A stretch of 64,000 nucleotides of DNA from Corynebacterium glyciniphilum AJ 3170 (GCF_007673095.1 NZ_VDYZ01000002.1:62001-126000); one strand, 5' to 3'; shown: positions 17,911-29,000, counted from the stretch's first letter. Numbers and translations: made by a program. Notes: generated from the letters alone by a model not told the origin.

Positions 17911-19119
17911 TCAGACAGTGACGGGACGGCGTTGCTGGTTCTGCAACACCCGCGCGAAGGTCGCGAACTTGGTCGCGGTCTCCCGGTGTTCTTCCTCCGG
18001 TACCGACTCTGAGACGATACCCGCGCCTGCGAACAACTGAGCCCGGCTACCGGACACCACGCCTCCGCGCAGCGACAGTGCCCATTCGGCATTCCCTTCC
18101 GCGTCGACCCAGCCGACCAGACCCGAGTACATCCCCCGGTCGAAATCCTCGAGTTCCGTGATGACCTCACGGGCCGTCGCCGTCGGCCAACCACAGACGG
18201 CAGGTGTCGGATGCAGATCATAGAGCATCCTCATGAAGGCACCCGGAGAACCTGCCTGAGGCAACCTGCCGGTGATCCTGCTCCCGAGGTGGAGGATGAC
18301 CGGGGTCGACACCACGCTGGGCGCCTCCGGGACGACGACGCTCTCTGCATACCGGTGGAAGACCTCACCCACCTGTCGCACGACGTGCGCGTGCTCAGCC
18401 CGGTCTTTCGGGGAGTTCAACAGCCCCCGGGTGAGATCGCGGTCCCTGGCGGGGTTCTCCCTGTCCCGGGGAACTGAACCAGCCAGCGGGCAGCTCGTCA
18501 CCGCGCCACGTCGGCTACGTAGGACGAGCTCCGGGCTGGCGCCGACCAGCGTCCCTTCACCGCAGGCGTTGTCGCCTGTCGCGCCGATGTCGGTCCGGTA
18601 CACGTACGCGTGGGGGTTCGCCACGCCGAGATCGCAGACCAGACGGTCGATGTCGAAGTCCTCGTCTGCGTCAAGGACGGCGGTGCGGGCCAGGACGACC
18701 TTCTCGAGATCGCCCGCGTCGATCCGTTCGACCGCCCGTGCCACCGCCTGCCGGTACCCGGGTGAGTCCGGGAGCCCGACCGGTGACGAAGACGCCGCTC
18801 CCTGCACAACGGTCGGTCCTGGGCCTTCTCCTGGGCCTTCCCCTGCGTCGTCACCCGCTGACGCCTGACGCCATGTGACGTCCTCCGGAATGTACAACGC
18901 GGCAGGACGCCCGGTGTCGAACGGGATGCACCCGACCACCGGCCCGTCATGCCCGGCGTGTGTGAGGAGTGATTCAACCGCATCGGCGACACCCGGTCCG
19001 TCCCAGGCTTCCGGTGCGACGACATGCGCGACACCCCGCGCGGTGAGCCGGTACTCCGGCGTCGAAAAATCGAACACCGCGTGCGGACCACCTAAGTCAG
19101 CGCTGGCTGGCACCACCAT
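17911..19119 (-). CDS. dhbC: Isochorismate synthase
   Basis: Converts chorismate to isochorismate, the first step to 2,3-dihydroxybenzoate and also the entry to menaquinone. The 402-residue product has the chorismate-binding signatures CPLAGSVPRDRENPARDRDL, NSPKDRAEHAHVV, HPTPAVCGWPTATAREVI and FAGAGIVSESVPEEE. The ATG at 19119 has AGGAGGT eight bases upstream and overlaps the end of dhbA by 23 bases. A Gly/Glu-rich insert near residues 87-105 is low complexity. With dhbA and dhbB it makes an operon; no separate menF is seen in the window. Confidence 0.93.
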   Translation of the reverse strand: MVVPASADLGGPHAVFDFSTPEYRLTARGVAHVVAPEAWDGPGVADAVESLLTHAGHDGPVVGCIPFDTGRPAALYIPEDVTWRQASAGDDAGEGPGEGPGPTVVQGAASSSPVGLPDSPGYRQAVARAVERIDAGDLEKVVLARTAVLDADEDFDIDRLVCDLGVANPHAYVYRTDIGATGDNACGEGTLVGASPELVLRSRRGAVTSCPLAGSVPRDRENPARDRDLTRGLLNSPKDRAEHAHVVRQVGEVFHRYAESVVVPEAPSVVSTPVILHLGSRITGRLPQAGSPGAFMRMLYDLHPTPAVCGWPTATAREVITELEDFDRGMYSGLVGWVDAEGNAEWALSLRGGVVSGSRAQLFAGAGIVSESVPEEEHRETATKFATFARVLQNQQRRPVTV

Positions 19120-19864
19120 CGACGACCACCTCCTGGAGAGTCATGTGACGGGCACCGTCACCGGACAGAAATACGACGACTGACGCGATGTCCTCGGGAC
19201 ACGCGATGCGTCCCAGCGGGATACCGGACTTGTACAGGTCCGGTTGCCCAGCGACCAGGGACTCCTCTGAACCGAGCCCCTCGATCATTGACGTACGTGT
19301 CGTCCCCGGGCAGACGACGTTGCACCGTACATTCTCGCGGCCCAGCTCGAGCCCGAAGGACCTCGTCACACTACTGGCAGCCGCCTTCGACGCCGCATAG
19401 ACCGCCATGGACGACCGCGGCACCGTTCCCGCGTTCGAGCCCACCGTGACAATCGACCCTCCACCGTTGGCCGCCATTCGGGGGCCGAGGGCGCGGCACA
19501 TCGCGAAGACGCCGAACGCATTGACGGAGAACTGTCGGTCCCAGTCGCCGTCCGTGGCCTCCATTCCCGGGCCGGAGGCGATGACACCCGCGCCGTTGAC
19601 CAGGGAGTCCACTGCACCCACCGTTTCCCAGATCTCCCGGACCACCGACTCGACCTGTCCCGAATCCCCCACGTCGAGACCTACCCGATGCAGGGCACCT
19701 GGCAGCGGGGACTCTACGCGGGTAATTCCCCGCGGATAACTGATGTCAGCGGCGGTCACCGTCTGGCCCGCAGACAGAAGCTGCGTGACGACAGCGTTCC
19801 CTATTCCACCCGCAGCGCCAGTCACCACATGATGACGTGCAGGACTGTACGACTCTGCAACCAT
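19097..19864 (-). CDS. dhbA: 2,3-dihydro-2,3-dihydroxybenzoate dehydrogenase
   Basis: A 255-residue short-chain dehydrogenase/reductase that oxidises 2,3-dihydro-2,3-dihydroxybenzoate with NAD. It has the nucleotide motif TGAAGGIG near residue 16, NGAG near 89, a catalytic serine in VTVGSNAG, and YAASKAA with the catalytic Tyr and Lys. Assignment to DhbA/EntA rather than a generic SDR rests on its place between dhbB (one base away) and dhbC (overlapping). Confidence 0.9.
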   Translation of the reverse strand: MVAESYSPARHHVVTGAAGGIGNAVVTQLLSAGQTVTAADISYPRGITRVESPLPGALHRVGLDVGDSGQVESVVREIWETVGAVDSLVNGAGVIASGPGMEATDGDWDRQFSVNAFGVFAMCRALGPRMAANGGGSIVTVGSNAGTVPRSSMAVYAASKAAASSVTRSFGLELGRENVRCNVVCPGTTRTSMIEGLGSEESLVAGQPDLYKSGIPLGRIACPEDIASVVVFLSGDGARHMTLQEVVVDGGASQR

Positions 19865-19865
19865 G

Positions 19866-20534
19866 CTAAGCGTCCGACCCCACAGCCTGCGTCACTCGGG
19901 ACGAGGACGCCAGGTCGGCCACCACGTGGTCGGTGTCGGTAACCTGGCCGCACCGTGCCGCCGCGAACGTCAGCGCTGCACGGTGGTCACCGGGCGTGAA
20001 GTCGGCCATGGCATCGGCGACGAGGAAAGGTTTGATGTCCCGCATGAACGCCGATGTGGCGGTCGCGAGACAGCCGATGTGGGCGTAGACGCCGGCGATG
20101 ATGAGCTGGTCCCGGCCGTCCGCGGCGAGTATCTCCTCCAGGTCTGAACGGGAGAACGCGTCATAGCGCCATTTGGTCAGGACCGTGTCCGCCGCACGGG
20201 GCGACAGGGCGTCGACGATCTCCGCCTCCGTCTCCTCCTGCAGGCCGGGGCCCCAGAAGTCCCACAACAGGCCACGCTCGGCCGGATCCTGGTTGGGGGG
20301 CTGGGCGGTATAGAACACGGGGATGTCTGCGTCCACCGCGGCCCGACGCAGCGACCGGATGTTGTCGATGACTGTCGCGATCATCGGCGAGTCTGCGCCG
20401 AACGCGTCGATAAAGTAGTTCTGCATGTCATGGATCAGCAGAGCGGCGTGAGGGGCGTCCACCTGCCAATCGGCCCGACTGTTCGGCAGGTCAGCTGCCA
20501 CCGGCAGCTGATATGACTGGATAGAGGGAAGCAC
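19866..20534 (-). CDS. dhbB: Isochorismatase (2,3-dihydro-2,3-dihydroxybenzoate synthase), no aryl carrier domain
   Basis: Hydrolyses isochorismate to 2,3-dihydro-2,3-dihydroxybenzoate and pyruvate. The GTG at 20534 (222 residues) has AAGGAGG six bases before it and gives the family start LPSIQSYQLPVA. The motif LLIHDMQNYFIDAF carries the catalytic Asp, TKWRYDAF the Lys, and GVYAHIGCLATA the usual Cys position. EntB and DhbB carry an extra carboxyl aryl carrier domain of about 75 residues; here the protein ends soon after the hydrolase domain, so the carrier must be elsewhere. Confidence 0.92.
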   Translation of the reverse strand: MLPSIQSYQLPVAADLPNSRADWQVDAPHAALLIHDMQNYFIDAFGADSPMIATVIDNIRSLRRAAVDADIPVFYTAQPPNQDPAERGLLWDFWGPGLQEETEAEIVDALSPRAADTVLTKWRYDAFSRSDLEEILAADGRDQLIIAGVYAHIGCLATATSAFMRDIKPFLVADAMADFTPGDHRAALTFAAARCGQVTDTDHVVADLASSSRVTQAVGSDA

Positions 20535-20612
20535 TGCGTCCTCCTTGAGGGAGAGAGATGTGAGGGACTGGTACCACCCGCCGGGCGGCACGCAGCGTAC
20601 CCTACCCTGTAT

Positions 20613-20631
20613 TCGGGTATGGCAGACCTAC
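20613..20631 (-). promoter_or_regulatory. DtxR-like iron box upstream of dhbBAC
   Basis: On the minus strand the 19 bases GTAGGTCTGCCATACCCGA match the DtxR consensus TTAGGTTAGCCTAACCTAA at 12 positions. The site lies 79 bases upstream of the dhbB GTG. A clear -35/-10 pair could not be chosen. Together with the box at 14171 it suggests iron repression of both arms of the siderophore system. Confidence 0.5.
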
Positions 20632-20711
20632 TTATGGCATTTCTCACAACGATGACCGGGGCCGCCGGGATTGGGGTCCCTGTTCCTGTACACCGACCGC
20701 AGACACAGATC

Positions 20712-20740
20712 AGCCCCCACCCGTCGTACGGATGGGGGCT
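20712..20740 (-). terminator. Putative terminator downstream of tuf
   Basis: An inverted repeat AGCCCCCA/TGGGGGCT, extended inward to about 12 pairs with one mismatch, lies 55 bases past the tuf stop. No long T-run follows on the minus strand, so strength is uncertain. It separates tuf from the dhbBAC control region. Confidence 0.5.
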
Positions 20741-20794
20741 GAAAGTCGTTCAGCGCCTCCGGGAGGAGACGAAGACGAAGCCTGTCAGATCAGA

Positions 20795-21985
20795 CTACTT
20801 GTTGATCTTGGTGACACGGCCGGCGCCGACGGTGCGGCCACCCTCACGGATGGCGAACCGCAGACCCTCGTCCATGGCGACCGGCTGGATCAGGGTGACG
20901 CTCATGTCGACGTTGTCGCCGGGCATGACCATCTCGGTGCCCTCCGGCAGCTTCACGACGCCGGTGACGTCGGTGGTGCGGAAGTAGAACTGCGGGCGGT
21001 AGTTGTCGAAGAACGGGGTGTGGCGGCCGCCCTCATCCTTGGACAGGATGTAGACGGAGCCCTCGAACTCGGTGTGCGGGGTGTATGCGCCGGGCTTGGC
21101 GATAACCTGGCCGCGCTCGACGTCCTCGCGCTTCAGGCCACGGAGCAGCAGTGCGGCGTTGTCGCCGGCCTCTGCGGAGTCCAGCAGCTTGTTGAACATC
21201 TCGATGGAGGTCACCGTGGTCTTGGTGGACTTCTCGCGGATGCCGATGATCTCGATCTCGTCGTTCAGGTTCAGCTGACCGCGCTCGACACGGCCGGTGA
21301 CGACGGTGCCGCGACCGGTGATCGTGAAGATGTCCTCGACGGGCATGAGGAACGGCTTGTCGGTCTCGCGCTCCGGATCCGGGATGGACTCGTCGCAGGC
21401 CTTCATGAGGTCGACGATGGCCTGGGTCCACTTCGGGTCACCCTCGAGTGCCTTCAGAGCGGAGATCTGAACGATCGGGGCCTCTTCGTCGTAGTCCTGC
21501 TCAGCCAGAAGCTCGCGGACCTCCATCTCGACGAGCTCGATGAGGTCCTCATCGTCAACCATGTCGCACTTGTTCAGGGCGACGAGGATGTAGGGCACAC
21601 CGACCTGGCGGGCCAGGAGGACGTGCTCACGGGTCTGCGGCATCGGGCCGTCGGTGGCGGCGACAACGAGGATCGCGCCGTCCATCTGAGCAGCACCGGT
21701 GATCATGTTCTTGATGTAGTCGGCGTGACCCGGGGCGTCCACGTGTGCGTAGTGGCGCTTCTCCGTCTGGTACTCGACGTGGGAGATGTTGATCGTGATA
21801 CCACGCTCGCGCTCCTCCGGCGCCTTGTCGATCGCGTCGAAAGCGAAGGCGTGGTTGAGCTCCGGGTAGGTGTCAGCCAGAACCTTCGTGATCGCGGCAG
21901 TCGTCGTGGTCTTGCCGTGGTCGACGTGACCGATGGTGCCGATGTTAACGTGCGGCTTAGTACGCTCGAACTTAGCCTTCGCCAC
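20795..21985 (-). CDS. tuf: Elongation factor Tu
   Basis: EF-Tu brings aminoacyl-tRNA to the ribosome with GTP. The GTG at 21985 gives 396 residues, the usual length, beginning (M)[18 protein letters not shown]. It has the GTPase motifs [17 protein letters not shown] and NKCDMVDD, and the C-terminal [26 protein letters not shown] lies upstream of the GTG. A longer frame to 22153 lacks family likeness. No kirromycin-type change was recognised. Confidence 0.97.
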   Translation of the reverse strand: MAKAKFERTKPHVNIGTIGHVDHGKTTTTAAITKVLADTYPELNHAFAFDAIDKAPEERERGITINISHVEYQTEKRHYAHVDAPGHADYIKNMITGAAQMDGAILVVAATDGPMPQTREHVLLARQVGVPYILVALNKCDMVDDEDLIELVEMEVRELLAEQDYDEEAPIVQISALKALEGDPKWTQAIVDLMKACDESIPDPERETDKPFLMPVEDIFTITGRGTVVTGRVERGQLNLNDEIEIIGIREKSTKTTVTSIEMFNKLLDSAEAGDNAALLLRGLKREDVERGQVIAKPGAYTPHTEFEGSVYILSKDEGGRHTPFFDNYRPQFYFRTTDVTGVVKLPEGTEMVMPGDNVDMSVTLIQPVAMDEGLRFAIREGGRTVGAGRVTKINK

Positions 21986-22401
21986 TGTGATGTCCTCCTG
22001 GACTCTTCGGTGACTACGACTTTCGCAGCCACGTGGGGTTGTATTTTTCCGGTACCGGGTCCACCGCTGATCGCAGCGGCCGGAACACCGGAATCTTTCA
22101 TTGTGCCGATTACAGCATCGTACAGCGCGTTGGCGGCCGTGACATCCCCGCACCGGAAACGGCGGGACTGAAAGGGCTTCCTGCCTTCACGCAGGTGCTG
22201 GGTAACGGCCAGCACTCTGCATCCTACTGCAACCAGCGCCGCAGGAAAAACTGCGTGGTGACGGCTGGTTGTGAGGATACCGGGTGCTGGCCCCTACCCT
22301 CCCGTAAGCAAGCGTCCGGTCCCCGGGGGTTTCCGGGGACGGCCGGGTGGAACGGGGAGGCGAGGACATGACCGTCGGGGGTTCCCGACAGCTACCGGAA
22401 C
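21986..22401 (-). promoter_or_regulatory. tuf leader and promoter region with a hairpin after fusA
   Basis: These 416 bases hold no gene I can support. A hairpin with arms 22319-22326 and 22333-22340 (GTCCCCGG/CCGGGGAC) lies past the fusA stop and could be a weak terminator or processing site. A minus-strand TAGGAT (complement of 22221-22226) with a poor TTTTCC 17 bases before it is a possible tuf promoter; it would give a 5' leader of about 230 bases. Confidence 0.4.
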
Positions 22402-24528
22402 TTAGGCGTTGCCGGTGCGCTCAGCGATGATCTCCGTCGCGACAGAGGAGGGGACCTCGCCGTAGGAGTCGAAGATCATGGTGTAGTTCGCACGGCCCTG
22501 CGTCTTGGAACGCAGGTCGCCGACGTAACCGAACATCTCGGACAGCGGGACCTTGCCCTTGACGACCTTCGCACCGGAGCGGTCCTCCATCGCGGAGACC
22601 TGACCGCGGCGCGAGTTGATGTCGCCGATGACCTCACCCATGAACTCCTCAGGGGTGGTGACCTCGACGGCCATCAGCGGCTCGAGCAGGACCGGCTTCG
22701 CCTTGGCGACGCCTTCCTTCAGCGCCTGGGAGCCGGCGATCTTGAACGCCATCTCGGAGGAGTCGACGTCGTGGTACTGACCGTCGATGAGCGTGGCCTT
22801 GATATCGACCAGGGGGAAGCCGGCCAGGTAGCCGTACTGCATGGCGTCCTGGATACCGGCGTCGACGGAGGGGATGTACTCCTTCGGGATACGACCACCG
22901 GTGACGGCGTTGACGAACTTGTAGCTCGGGTCCTCGCCTTCCTCCAGTTCGTCGGCCTCGGGGTTGTACGGCTCGAGAGCGATGATCACCTTCGCGAACT
23001 GGCCGGAACCACCGGTCTGCTTCTTGTGGGTGAACTCGATCTTCTCGACCGGCTTGCGGATCGTCTCGCGGTAGGCGACCTGCGGAGCGCCCACGTTGGC
23101 CTCGACCTTGAATTCACGCTTCATGCGGTCGACGAAGACGTCGAGGTGCAGCTCGCCCATACCACCGATGATGGTCTGGCCGGTCTCGTCGTCGAGGTTG
23201 ACGGTGAAGGTGGGGTCCTCTTCCGTCAGACGCTGGATGGCGACACCCAGCTTCTCCTGGTCGGACTTGGTCTTCGGCTCGATGGAGACCTTGATGACGG
23301 GCTCCGGGAAGTCCATGGACTCCAGCAGGATCGGGTCATTGGTGTCACACAGGGTGTCACCGGTGGTGGTCTCCTTGAGACCGATCATCGCGTAGATGTT
23401 ACCGGCGTGGGCCTTGTCGACCGGGTTCTCCTTGTTGGCGTGCATCTGGAAGAGCTTGCCCACGCGCTCCTTCTTGCCGGTGACGGCATTCAGGACCTGC
23501 TGGCCGGGCTCGACGTTTCCGGAGTAGACACGAACGAAAGTGAGCTTACCGAAGAACGGGTGCGCGGCGATCTTGAAGGCCAGGGCGGAGAACGGCTCAT
23601 CGTCGCTGGGCTTGCGGGACATCTCGACGTCCTCGTGGCCCGGCTTGTGGCCCTGGATGTTCTCGACGTCCAGCGGGGACGGCAGGAAGTCGATGACAGC
23701 GTCGAGAACCGGCTGGATGCCCTTGTTGTGGTAGGCGGTACCACAGAAGACCGGGTAGATCTCGGAGTTGATCGTCATCTTGCGGATCGCGGCCTTGATC
23801 TCCTCGAGGGAGAGCTCCTCACCCGCGAAGTACTTCTCCATCAGAGCCTCATCGGACTCGGCGACGGACTCGAGCAGCTTCTCGCGGTACTCAGCGGCCT
23901 TGTCGGCCAACTCAGCCGGGATCTCCTCGTAGGTCGGCTCGGCACCGACCTCGACGCGACCCCGCCAGGTGATCGCCTGCATCGTCAGCAGGTCGACAAC
24001 GCCGTCGAAGTCGTCCTCGGCACCGATCGGCAACTGCATGACCAACGGCTTGGCGCCGAGACGGTCGATGATGGTCTGCACGGTGAAGTAGAAGTCAGCG
24101 CCCAGCTTGTCCATCTTGTTGACGAAGCAGATGCGCGGGACGTCGTACTTGTCGGCCTGACGCCAGACCTGCTCGGACTGGGGCTCGACGCCCTCTTTAC
24201 CGTCGAAGACGGCGACAGCACCGTCGAGGACGCGCAGGGAGCGCTCGACCTCGACCGTGAAGTCGACGTGACCAGGCGTGTCGATGATGTTGACCTGGTT
24301 GTCGTCCCAGAAACACGTGACGGCGGCGGAGGTGATCGTGATGCCACGCTCCTTCTCCTGCTCCATCCAGTCCGTGGTGGAGGCACCGTCGTGCGTCTCG
24401 CCGACCTTGCGGTTGATGCCGGTGTAGTAGAGGATGCGCTCGGTGGTCGTGGTCTTACCGGCATCGATGTGCGCCATGATGCCGATATTGCGGACCTTCT
24501 TCAGGTCCTTCTGCACTTCTTGTGCCAC
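22402..24528 (-). CDS. fusA: Elongation factor G
   Basis: EF-G drives translocation with GTP. The 708-residue product has [19 protein letters not shown] near residue 19, the switch [10 protein letters not shown] and [10 protein letters not shown], then the domain II-V pattern through [20 protein letters not shown] and [20 protein letters not shown]. Length and start ([16 protein letters not shown]) are normal. It follows rpsG by 115 bases. Confidence 0.98.
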   Translation of the reverse strand: MAQEVQKDLKKVRNIGIMAHIDAGKTTTTERILYYTGINRKVGETHDGASTTDWMEQEKERGITITSAAVTCFWDDNQVNIIDTPGHVDFTVEVERSLRVLDGAVAVFDGKEGVEPQSEQVWRQADKYDVPRICFVNKMDKLGADFYFTVQTIIDRLGAKPLVMQLPIGAEDDFDGVVDLLTMQAITWRGRVEVGAEPTYEEIPAELADKAAEYREKLLESVAESDEALMEKYFAGEELSLEEIKAAIRKMTINSEIYPVFCGTAYHNKGIQPVLDAVIDFLPSPLDVENIQGHKPGHEDVEMSRKPSDDEPFSALAFKIAAHPFFGKLTFVRVYSGNVEPGQQVLNAVTGKKERVGKLFQMHANKENPVDKAHAGNIYAMIGLKETTTGDTLCDTNDPILLESMDFPEPVIKVSIEPKTKSDQEKLGVAIQRLTEEDPTFTVNLDDETGQTIIGGMGELHLDVFVDRMKREFKVEANVGAPQVAYRETIRKPVEKIEFTHKKQTGGSGQFAKVIIALEPYNPEADELEEGEDPSYKFVNAVTGGRIPKEYIPSVDAGIQDAMQYGYLAGFPLVDIKATLIDGQYHDVDSSEMAFKIAGSQALKEGVAKAKPVLLEPLMAVEVTTPEEFMGEVIGDINSRRGQVSAMEDRSGAKVVKGKVPLSEMFGYVGDLRSKTQGRANYTMIFDSYGEVPSSVATEIIAERTGNA

Positions 24529-24611
24529 AGTCTATTCCCTCAATGTAGTCGGAATGTCGTAGATGATTGTGCCATCGACCGGGCGACCACGCAGGTTCTA
24601 CACCGGCCGGG

Positions 24612-24638
24612 GAGGACCCTGCCGACGGCAGGGTCCTC
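24612..24638 (-). other. Perfect hairpin between rpsG and fusA
   Basis: A perfect 12-bp inverted repeat (24612-24623 with 24627-24638) with a three-base loop lies five bases past the rpsG stop. No T-run follows on the minus strand, so it may be a partial terminator, an RNA stability element or a processing site between rpsLG and fusA. Confidence 0.55.
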
Positions 24639-24643
24639 TCAGG

Positions 24644-25114
24644 TCACCAGCGGTAGTGGGCGAAGGCGCGGTTGGCCTCGGCCATCTTGTGGGTGTCCTC
24701 ACGACGCTTGACGGAGGCACCGAGACCGTTGGATGCGTCAAGGATCTCGTTGGCGAGACGCTCGGTCATGGTGTTCTCACGACGCTGACGGGTGAAGGTG
24801 ACCAGCCAGCGCAGTGCCAGGGTGGTGGAACGACCGGGACGGACCTCGACCGGCACCTGGTAGGTGGCGCCACCGACACGACGGGAGCGGACCTCGAGGG
24901 CCGGCTTCACGTTGTCGAGCGCCTTCTTCAGGGTGAGGACCGGGTCGGTGCCGGTCTTCTCACGGCAGACCTCGAGAGCACCGTAGACGATGCGCTCGGC
25001 GGTCGACTTCTTACCGTCCAGCAGAACCTTGTTCACGAGCTGGGAGACGATGACGTCGTCGTAGACCGGGTCCTTGACGAGGGGGCGTACGGGTGCGGGA
25101 CCTTTACGAGGCAT
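24644..25114 (-). CDS. rpsG: 30S ribosomal protein S7
   Basis: S7 nucleates the head of the 30S subunit and touches E-site tRNA. The 156-residue product begins [19 protein letters not shown] and has [36 protein letters not shown] and the closing [20 protein letters not shown]. Length is the usual actinobacterial form. It follows rpsL by three bases. Confidence 0.98.
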   Translation of the reverse strand: MPRKGPAPVRPLVKDPVYDDVIVSQLVNKVLLDGKKSTAERIVYGALEVCREKTGTDPVLTLKKALDNVKPALEVRSRRVGGATYQVPVEVRPGRSTTLALRWLVTFTRQRRENTMTERLANEILDASNGLGASVKRREDTHKMAEANRAFAHYRW

Positions 25115-25117
25115 GTG

Positions 25118-25489
25118 CTACTTCTCCTTCTTCGCGCCGTAGCGGGAACGGGCCTGCTTGCGGTCCTTGACACCCTGGGTGTCGAGGGATCCACGGACGA
25201 TCTTGTAACGGACACCCGGAAGGTCCTTCACACGTCCGCCACGAACGAGCACCATGGAGTGCTCCTGGAGGTTGTGACCCTCGCCCGGGATGTAGGCGGA
25301 AACCTCGATGCCGGAGGTGAGTCGCACACGGGCGACCTTACGGAGAGCCGAGTTCGGCTTCTTGGGGGTGGTGGTGTACACACGGGTGCACACGCCACGA
25401 CGCTGCGGCGAGCCCTTCAGGGCAGCCGTGGCAACCTTGCCAGACTTGTCGTGGCGGCCCTTGCGGACCAGCTGCTGGATAGTAGGCAT
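25118..25489 (-). CDS. rpsL: 30S ribosomal protein S12
   Basis: S12 monitors decoding. The ATG at 25489 gives 123 residues starting [12 protein letters not shown]. It has [19 protein letters not shown] and [17 protein letters not shown], with lysines at the two streptomycin positions, so no streptomycin-resistance change is seen. A longer frame to 25543 is rejected. It is first in the rpsL-rpsG-fusA-tuf order. Confidence 0.97.
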   Translation of the reverse strand: MPTIQQLVRKGRHDKSGKVATAALKGSPQRRGVCTRVYTTTPKKPNSALRKVARVRLTSGIEVSAYIPGEGHNLQEHSMVLVRGGRVKDLPGVRYKIVRGSLDTQGVKDRKQARSRYGAKKEK

Positions 25490-25970
25490 TAACCGACTTT
25501 CTGCTTGTTCGTGTCCTGCCGTGACCCCGGGCTCTTCCGGCACTCAACCGGTGGGCCCTCGTGGTCGGACGAGACCTTCTTCGAGATCATTTCCCTGCTG
25601 TTCACGAGCGTCTTGTTTTGAACGTGCCGAAACCCCTCAGCCGCTCTCGCTGGCCTACGGGGTAGAAGTTCATATCGGCCGGAAGACCGGCAGACGCGTC
25701 CTGATAAGTGGGACTGTGGCCTGACACTACCCGACACGCCGGTTACCACCAAATTCAGGGTATCCGGTGGACTACGGAACGGTTCACCAGAAGGCGATAC
25801 GCCTGTACCATCCTGTCCTCGCAGACCGCACGCGGGTTCGGACACCCGGCAGCCCGCATGCGGGAGTCGCCGTTTTCCTGATACAGATGTAACACTTCGC
25901 TGCCACTCCCCCGAACGTGTCTTGAGCCGTCTCCTCGGACGGATGCCCCTGGCAGCCGATCAGTACCCGG
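25490..25970 (-). promoter_or_regulatory. rpsL leader and promoter region
   Basis: These bases between rpoC and rpsL hold no gene I can support; a 118-codon minus-strand frame ending at 25489 overlaps rpsL and has no family likeness. A minus-strand TTGGTG (complement of 25747-25752) with TAGTGT (complement of 25723-25728) at 18 bases is a weak promoter candidate. A short CCCGCATGCGGG palindrome lies near 25854-25865. Confidence 0.35.
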
Positions 25971-26011
25971 AAAAGCCGAAACCCGGCCCCTGCGAAAAGC
26001 AGGAGCCGGGT
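25971..26011 (-). terminator. Rho-independent terminator of rpoBC
   Basis: A 13-bp stem with one mismatch (25981-25993 with 25999-26011), loop GAAAA, lies 26 bases past the rpoC stop. On the minus strand it is followed by TTCGGCTTTT, a T-rich tail. Confidence 0.75.
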
Positions 26012-26036
26012 GAGGTGACCGCGTGGACGGGAGCTG

Positions 26037-29000
26037 TCAGTTCAGGTCGATGTCGTCGAGCGGGACGGCGGCACCGGTGAACTCCCCGTAGGAGTCGTCT
26101 CCGTAGAAACCGTCGCCGAAGGTCGACGGCAGCTGGTACGCAGCTGCACGTGCTTCCTCGGTCGGCTCCACGGCGATGTTGCGGTACTTGGAGATACCCG
26201 TACCTGCCGGGATCAGCTTACCGATGATGACGTTCTCCTTGAGCCCGATGAGCTTGTCGGAGCGCTTGTTGATCGCGGCGTCGGTGAGAACACGGGTCGT
26301 CTCCTGGAAGGACGCGGCCGACAACCATGAATCGGTGGCCAGCGAGGCCTTGGTGATACCCATGATCTCGGCACGGACCTCCACCGGACGGCCGCCCGTC
26401 TGGACGGCAGCCTTGGAGGCGGCGACCGCGTCAGCGTGATCCACCAGGGAGCCCGGCAGGTACTCGGTCGAGCCGGAGTCGATGACGGTCACACGACGCA
26501 GCATCTGGCGCACGATGATCTCGATGTGCTTGTCGTGGATGGCCACACCCTGATCGCGGTAGACCTTCTGGACCTCGTTGATCAGGTGCTGCTGGACGCC
26601 GCGGCGCCCCATCACGCGGAGCACCTCGTGAGGATCCGCGGAGCCCTTCAGGAGCTGCTGACCGCGGACGACGCTGTCGCCGTCCTTGATCTGGCGCTCG
26701 AAGTCACCGACCTTGATGACCGCGAGGCCCTGGCGCTTCGACAGCTTCTCGTACACGACCTCGTCGGAACCGTCCGCGGGGATGATCGTCAGAGTGTAGA
26801 AGTTGTCGTCGTCCTCGATGCGGACCTTGCCGTCGACCGAGGCGATCGGGGCCTTGGCCTTCGGGACACGCGCCTCGAACAGCTCCTGGACACGGGGCAG
26901 ACCGCCGGTGATGTCTCCACCGACACCACCCTGGTGGAAGGTGCGCATCGTCAGCTGCGTACCGGGCTCACCGATGGACTGCGCGGCGACGATACCGACA
27001 GCCTCACCGATGTCGACCTTCTTACCGGTCGCCATGGACCGGCCGTAGCAGGTCGCGCACACCCCGGTGGCAGTGTCACAGGTCATCACGGAGCGAACCT
27101 TGATGGACGCGACTCCGGCGTCGACGAGCCGCTGGATCTCCGGGTCTCCGAGATCCTGGCCAGCGGGGATGACGACATTGCCCGACGGATCCACCGCATC
27201 GGCGGCGAGGAAGCGGCCGGTGGCGGCAGTCTCGACGAACTCCGCACGACGGAAGCTACCGGTCTCGTTGCCTTCTGCGTCCAGAACCGGTTCAGCCAAC
27301 GGGATCGTGACACCCTTGGACGTCTCGCAGTCGTCCTCGCGCACGATGACGTCCTGCGCCACGTCCACCAGACGACGGGTCAGGTAACCGGAGTCCGCGG
27401 TACGCAGAGCCGTGTCAGCCAGGCCCTTACGGGAACCGTGGGAGTTGTTGAAGTACTCCAACACCGACAGGCCTTCACGGAAGGACGTCTTGATCGGACG
27501 CGTGATGTAGTCACCACGCGAGTTCGTCACCATGCCCTTCATGCCGGCCAGGGTCCAGATCTGACGCATGTTGCCCGCGGCGCCGGACTTCACGATCATC
27601 GGGATCGGGTTGTCGTCCGGGTACAGCTTCTCGACGGACTCACCGACGAAGTCAGTGGCTTCCTTCCACAGGTCGACCAGGGAGTTGTACCGCTCCGTCG
27701 CGTTGATCTTGCCGCGTGCCATCTTCTTCTCGATGACGCGGGCGCGATCCTCGTAACGGTCGAGAATCTCCTTCTTGTTCGGCAGGACCAGCACGTCGTG
27801 CATGGTGATGGTCACACCCGAACGGGTCGCCCAGTAGAAGCCGGCGTCCTTCAGCTTGTCCACGGTCTGGGCGACCGTGATCATCGGGTACTTGGCGGCA
27901 AGGTCGTTGATGACCGCGGCCTGCGGCTTCTTCGCCATGACGTCGTCGACGAACGGGTAGTTCCAGGGCAGGAGCTCGTTGAAGAGCACACGCCCCAGCG
28001 TGGTCTCCGCAAGCCAGACCTGACCCTTCTGCCAGCCGTCGGGGAACTGCTCCGCCTCGACATCCTCCGGCGGACGGAGGTGGTCGATGCGCACCTTGAT
28101 CGGGGCCTGAAGCCCCAGGACCCCACGGTCGCGGGCCATGATGGCCTCAGCCAGCGTGGAGTAGACACCCCACTCGGGCCCGTTCTCGTCGGCCGGGCGG
28201 TACGCGCCCTGGCCGCCGATCTCCTCTTCCGTCTTCTGCAGCGTCAGGAAGTAGAGACCGGTCACCATGTCCAGACGGGGCATGGCCAGCGGCTTGCCGG
28301 ACGCCGGAGACAGGATGTTGTTCGAGGCGAGCATGAGGATGCGGGCCTCGGCCTGCGCCTCGTCGGACAACGGCAGGTGGACGGCCATCTGGTCACCGTC
28401 GAAGTCGGCGTTGAAGGCCTCACAGGCCAACGGGTGCAGCTGGATAGCCTTGCCCTCGACGAGCACAGGCTCGAACGCCTGGATACCCAGACGGTGCAGC
28501 GTCGGTGCGCGGTTCAGCATCACCGGGTGCTCGGCGATGGCGTCCTCGAGCACGTCCCACACCTCGGGGCGCTGGCGCTCCACCATCCGCTTGGCGGACT
28601 TGATGTTCTGCGCGTAGGACTTCTCGACCAGTCGCTTCATCACGAACGGCTTGAACAGCTCCAGGGCCATCTGCTTCGGCAGACCACACTGGTGCAGCTT
28701 CAGCTGCGGACCGACGATGATCACGGAACGGCCGGAGTAGTCGACACGCTTACCGAGCAGGTTCTGACGGAAGCGCCCCTGCTTGCCCTTCAGCAGGTCA
28801 GACAGCGACTTCAGCGGACGGTTGCCCGGGCCGGTGACCGGACGTCCACGGCGGCCGTTGTCGAACAGCGCGTCGACCGACTCCTGCAGCATGCGCTTCT
28901 CGTTGTTCACGATGATCTCGGGTGCACCGAGGTCCAGCATGCGCTTGAGACGGTTGTTGCGGTTGATCACACGACGGTAGAGATCGTTGAGGTCGGAGGT

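Noticed and set aside
22771..24711. A 646-codon open frame opposite fusA
   Set aside because: Antisense shadow of EF-G, with low-complexity Val/Leu/Asp composition typical of such shadows.
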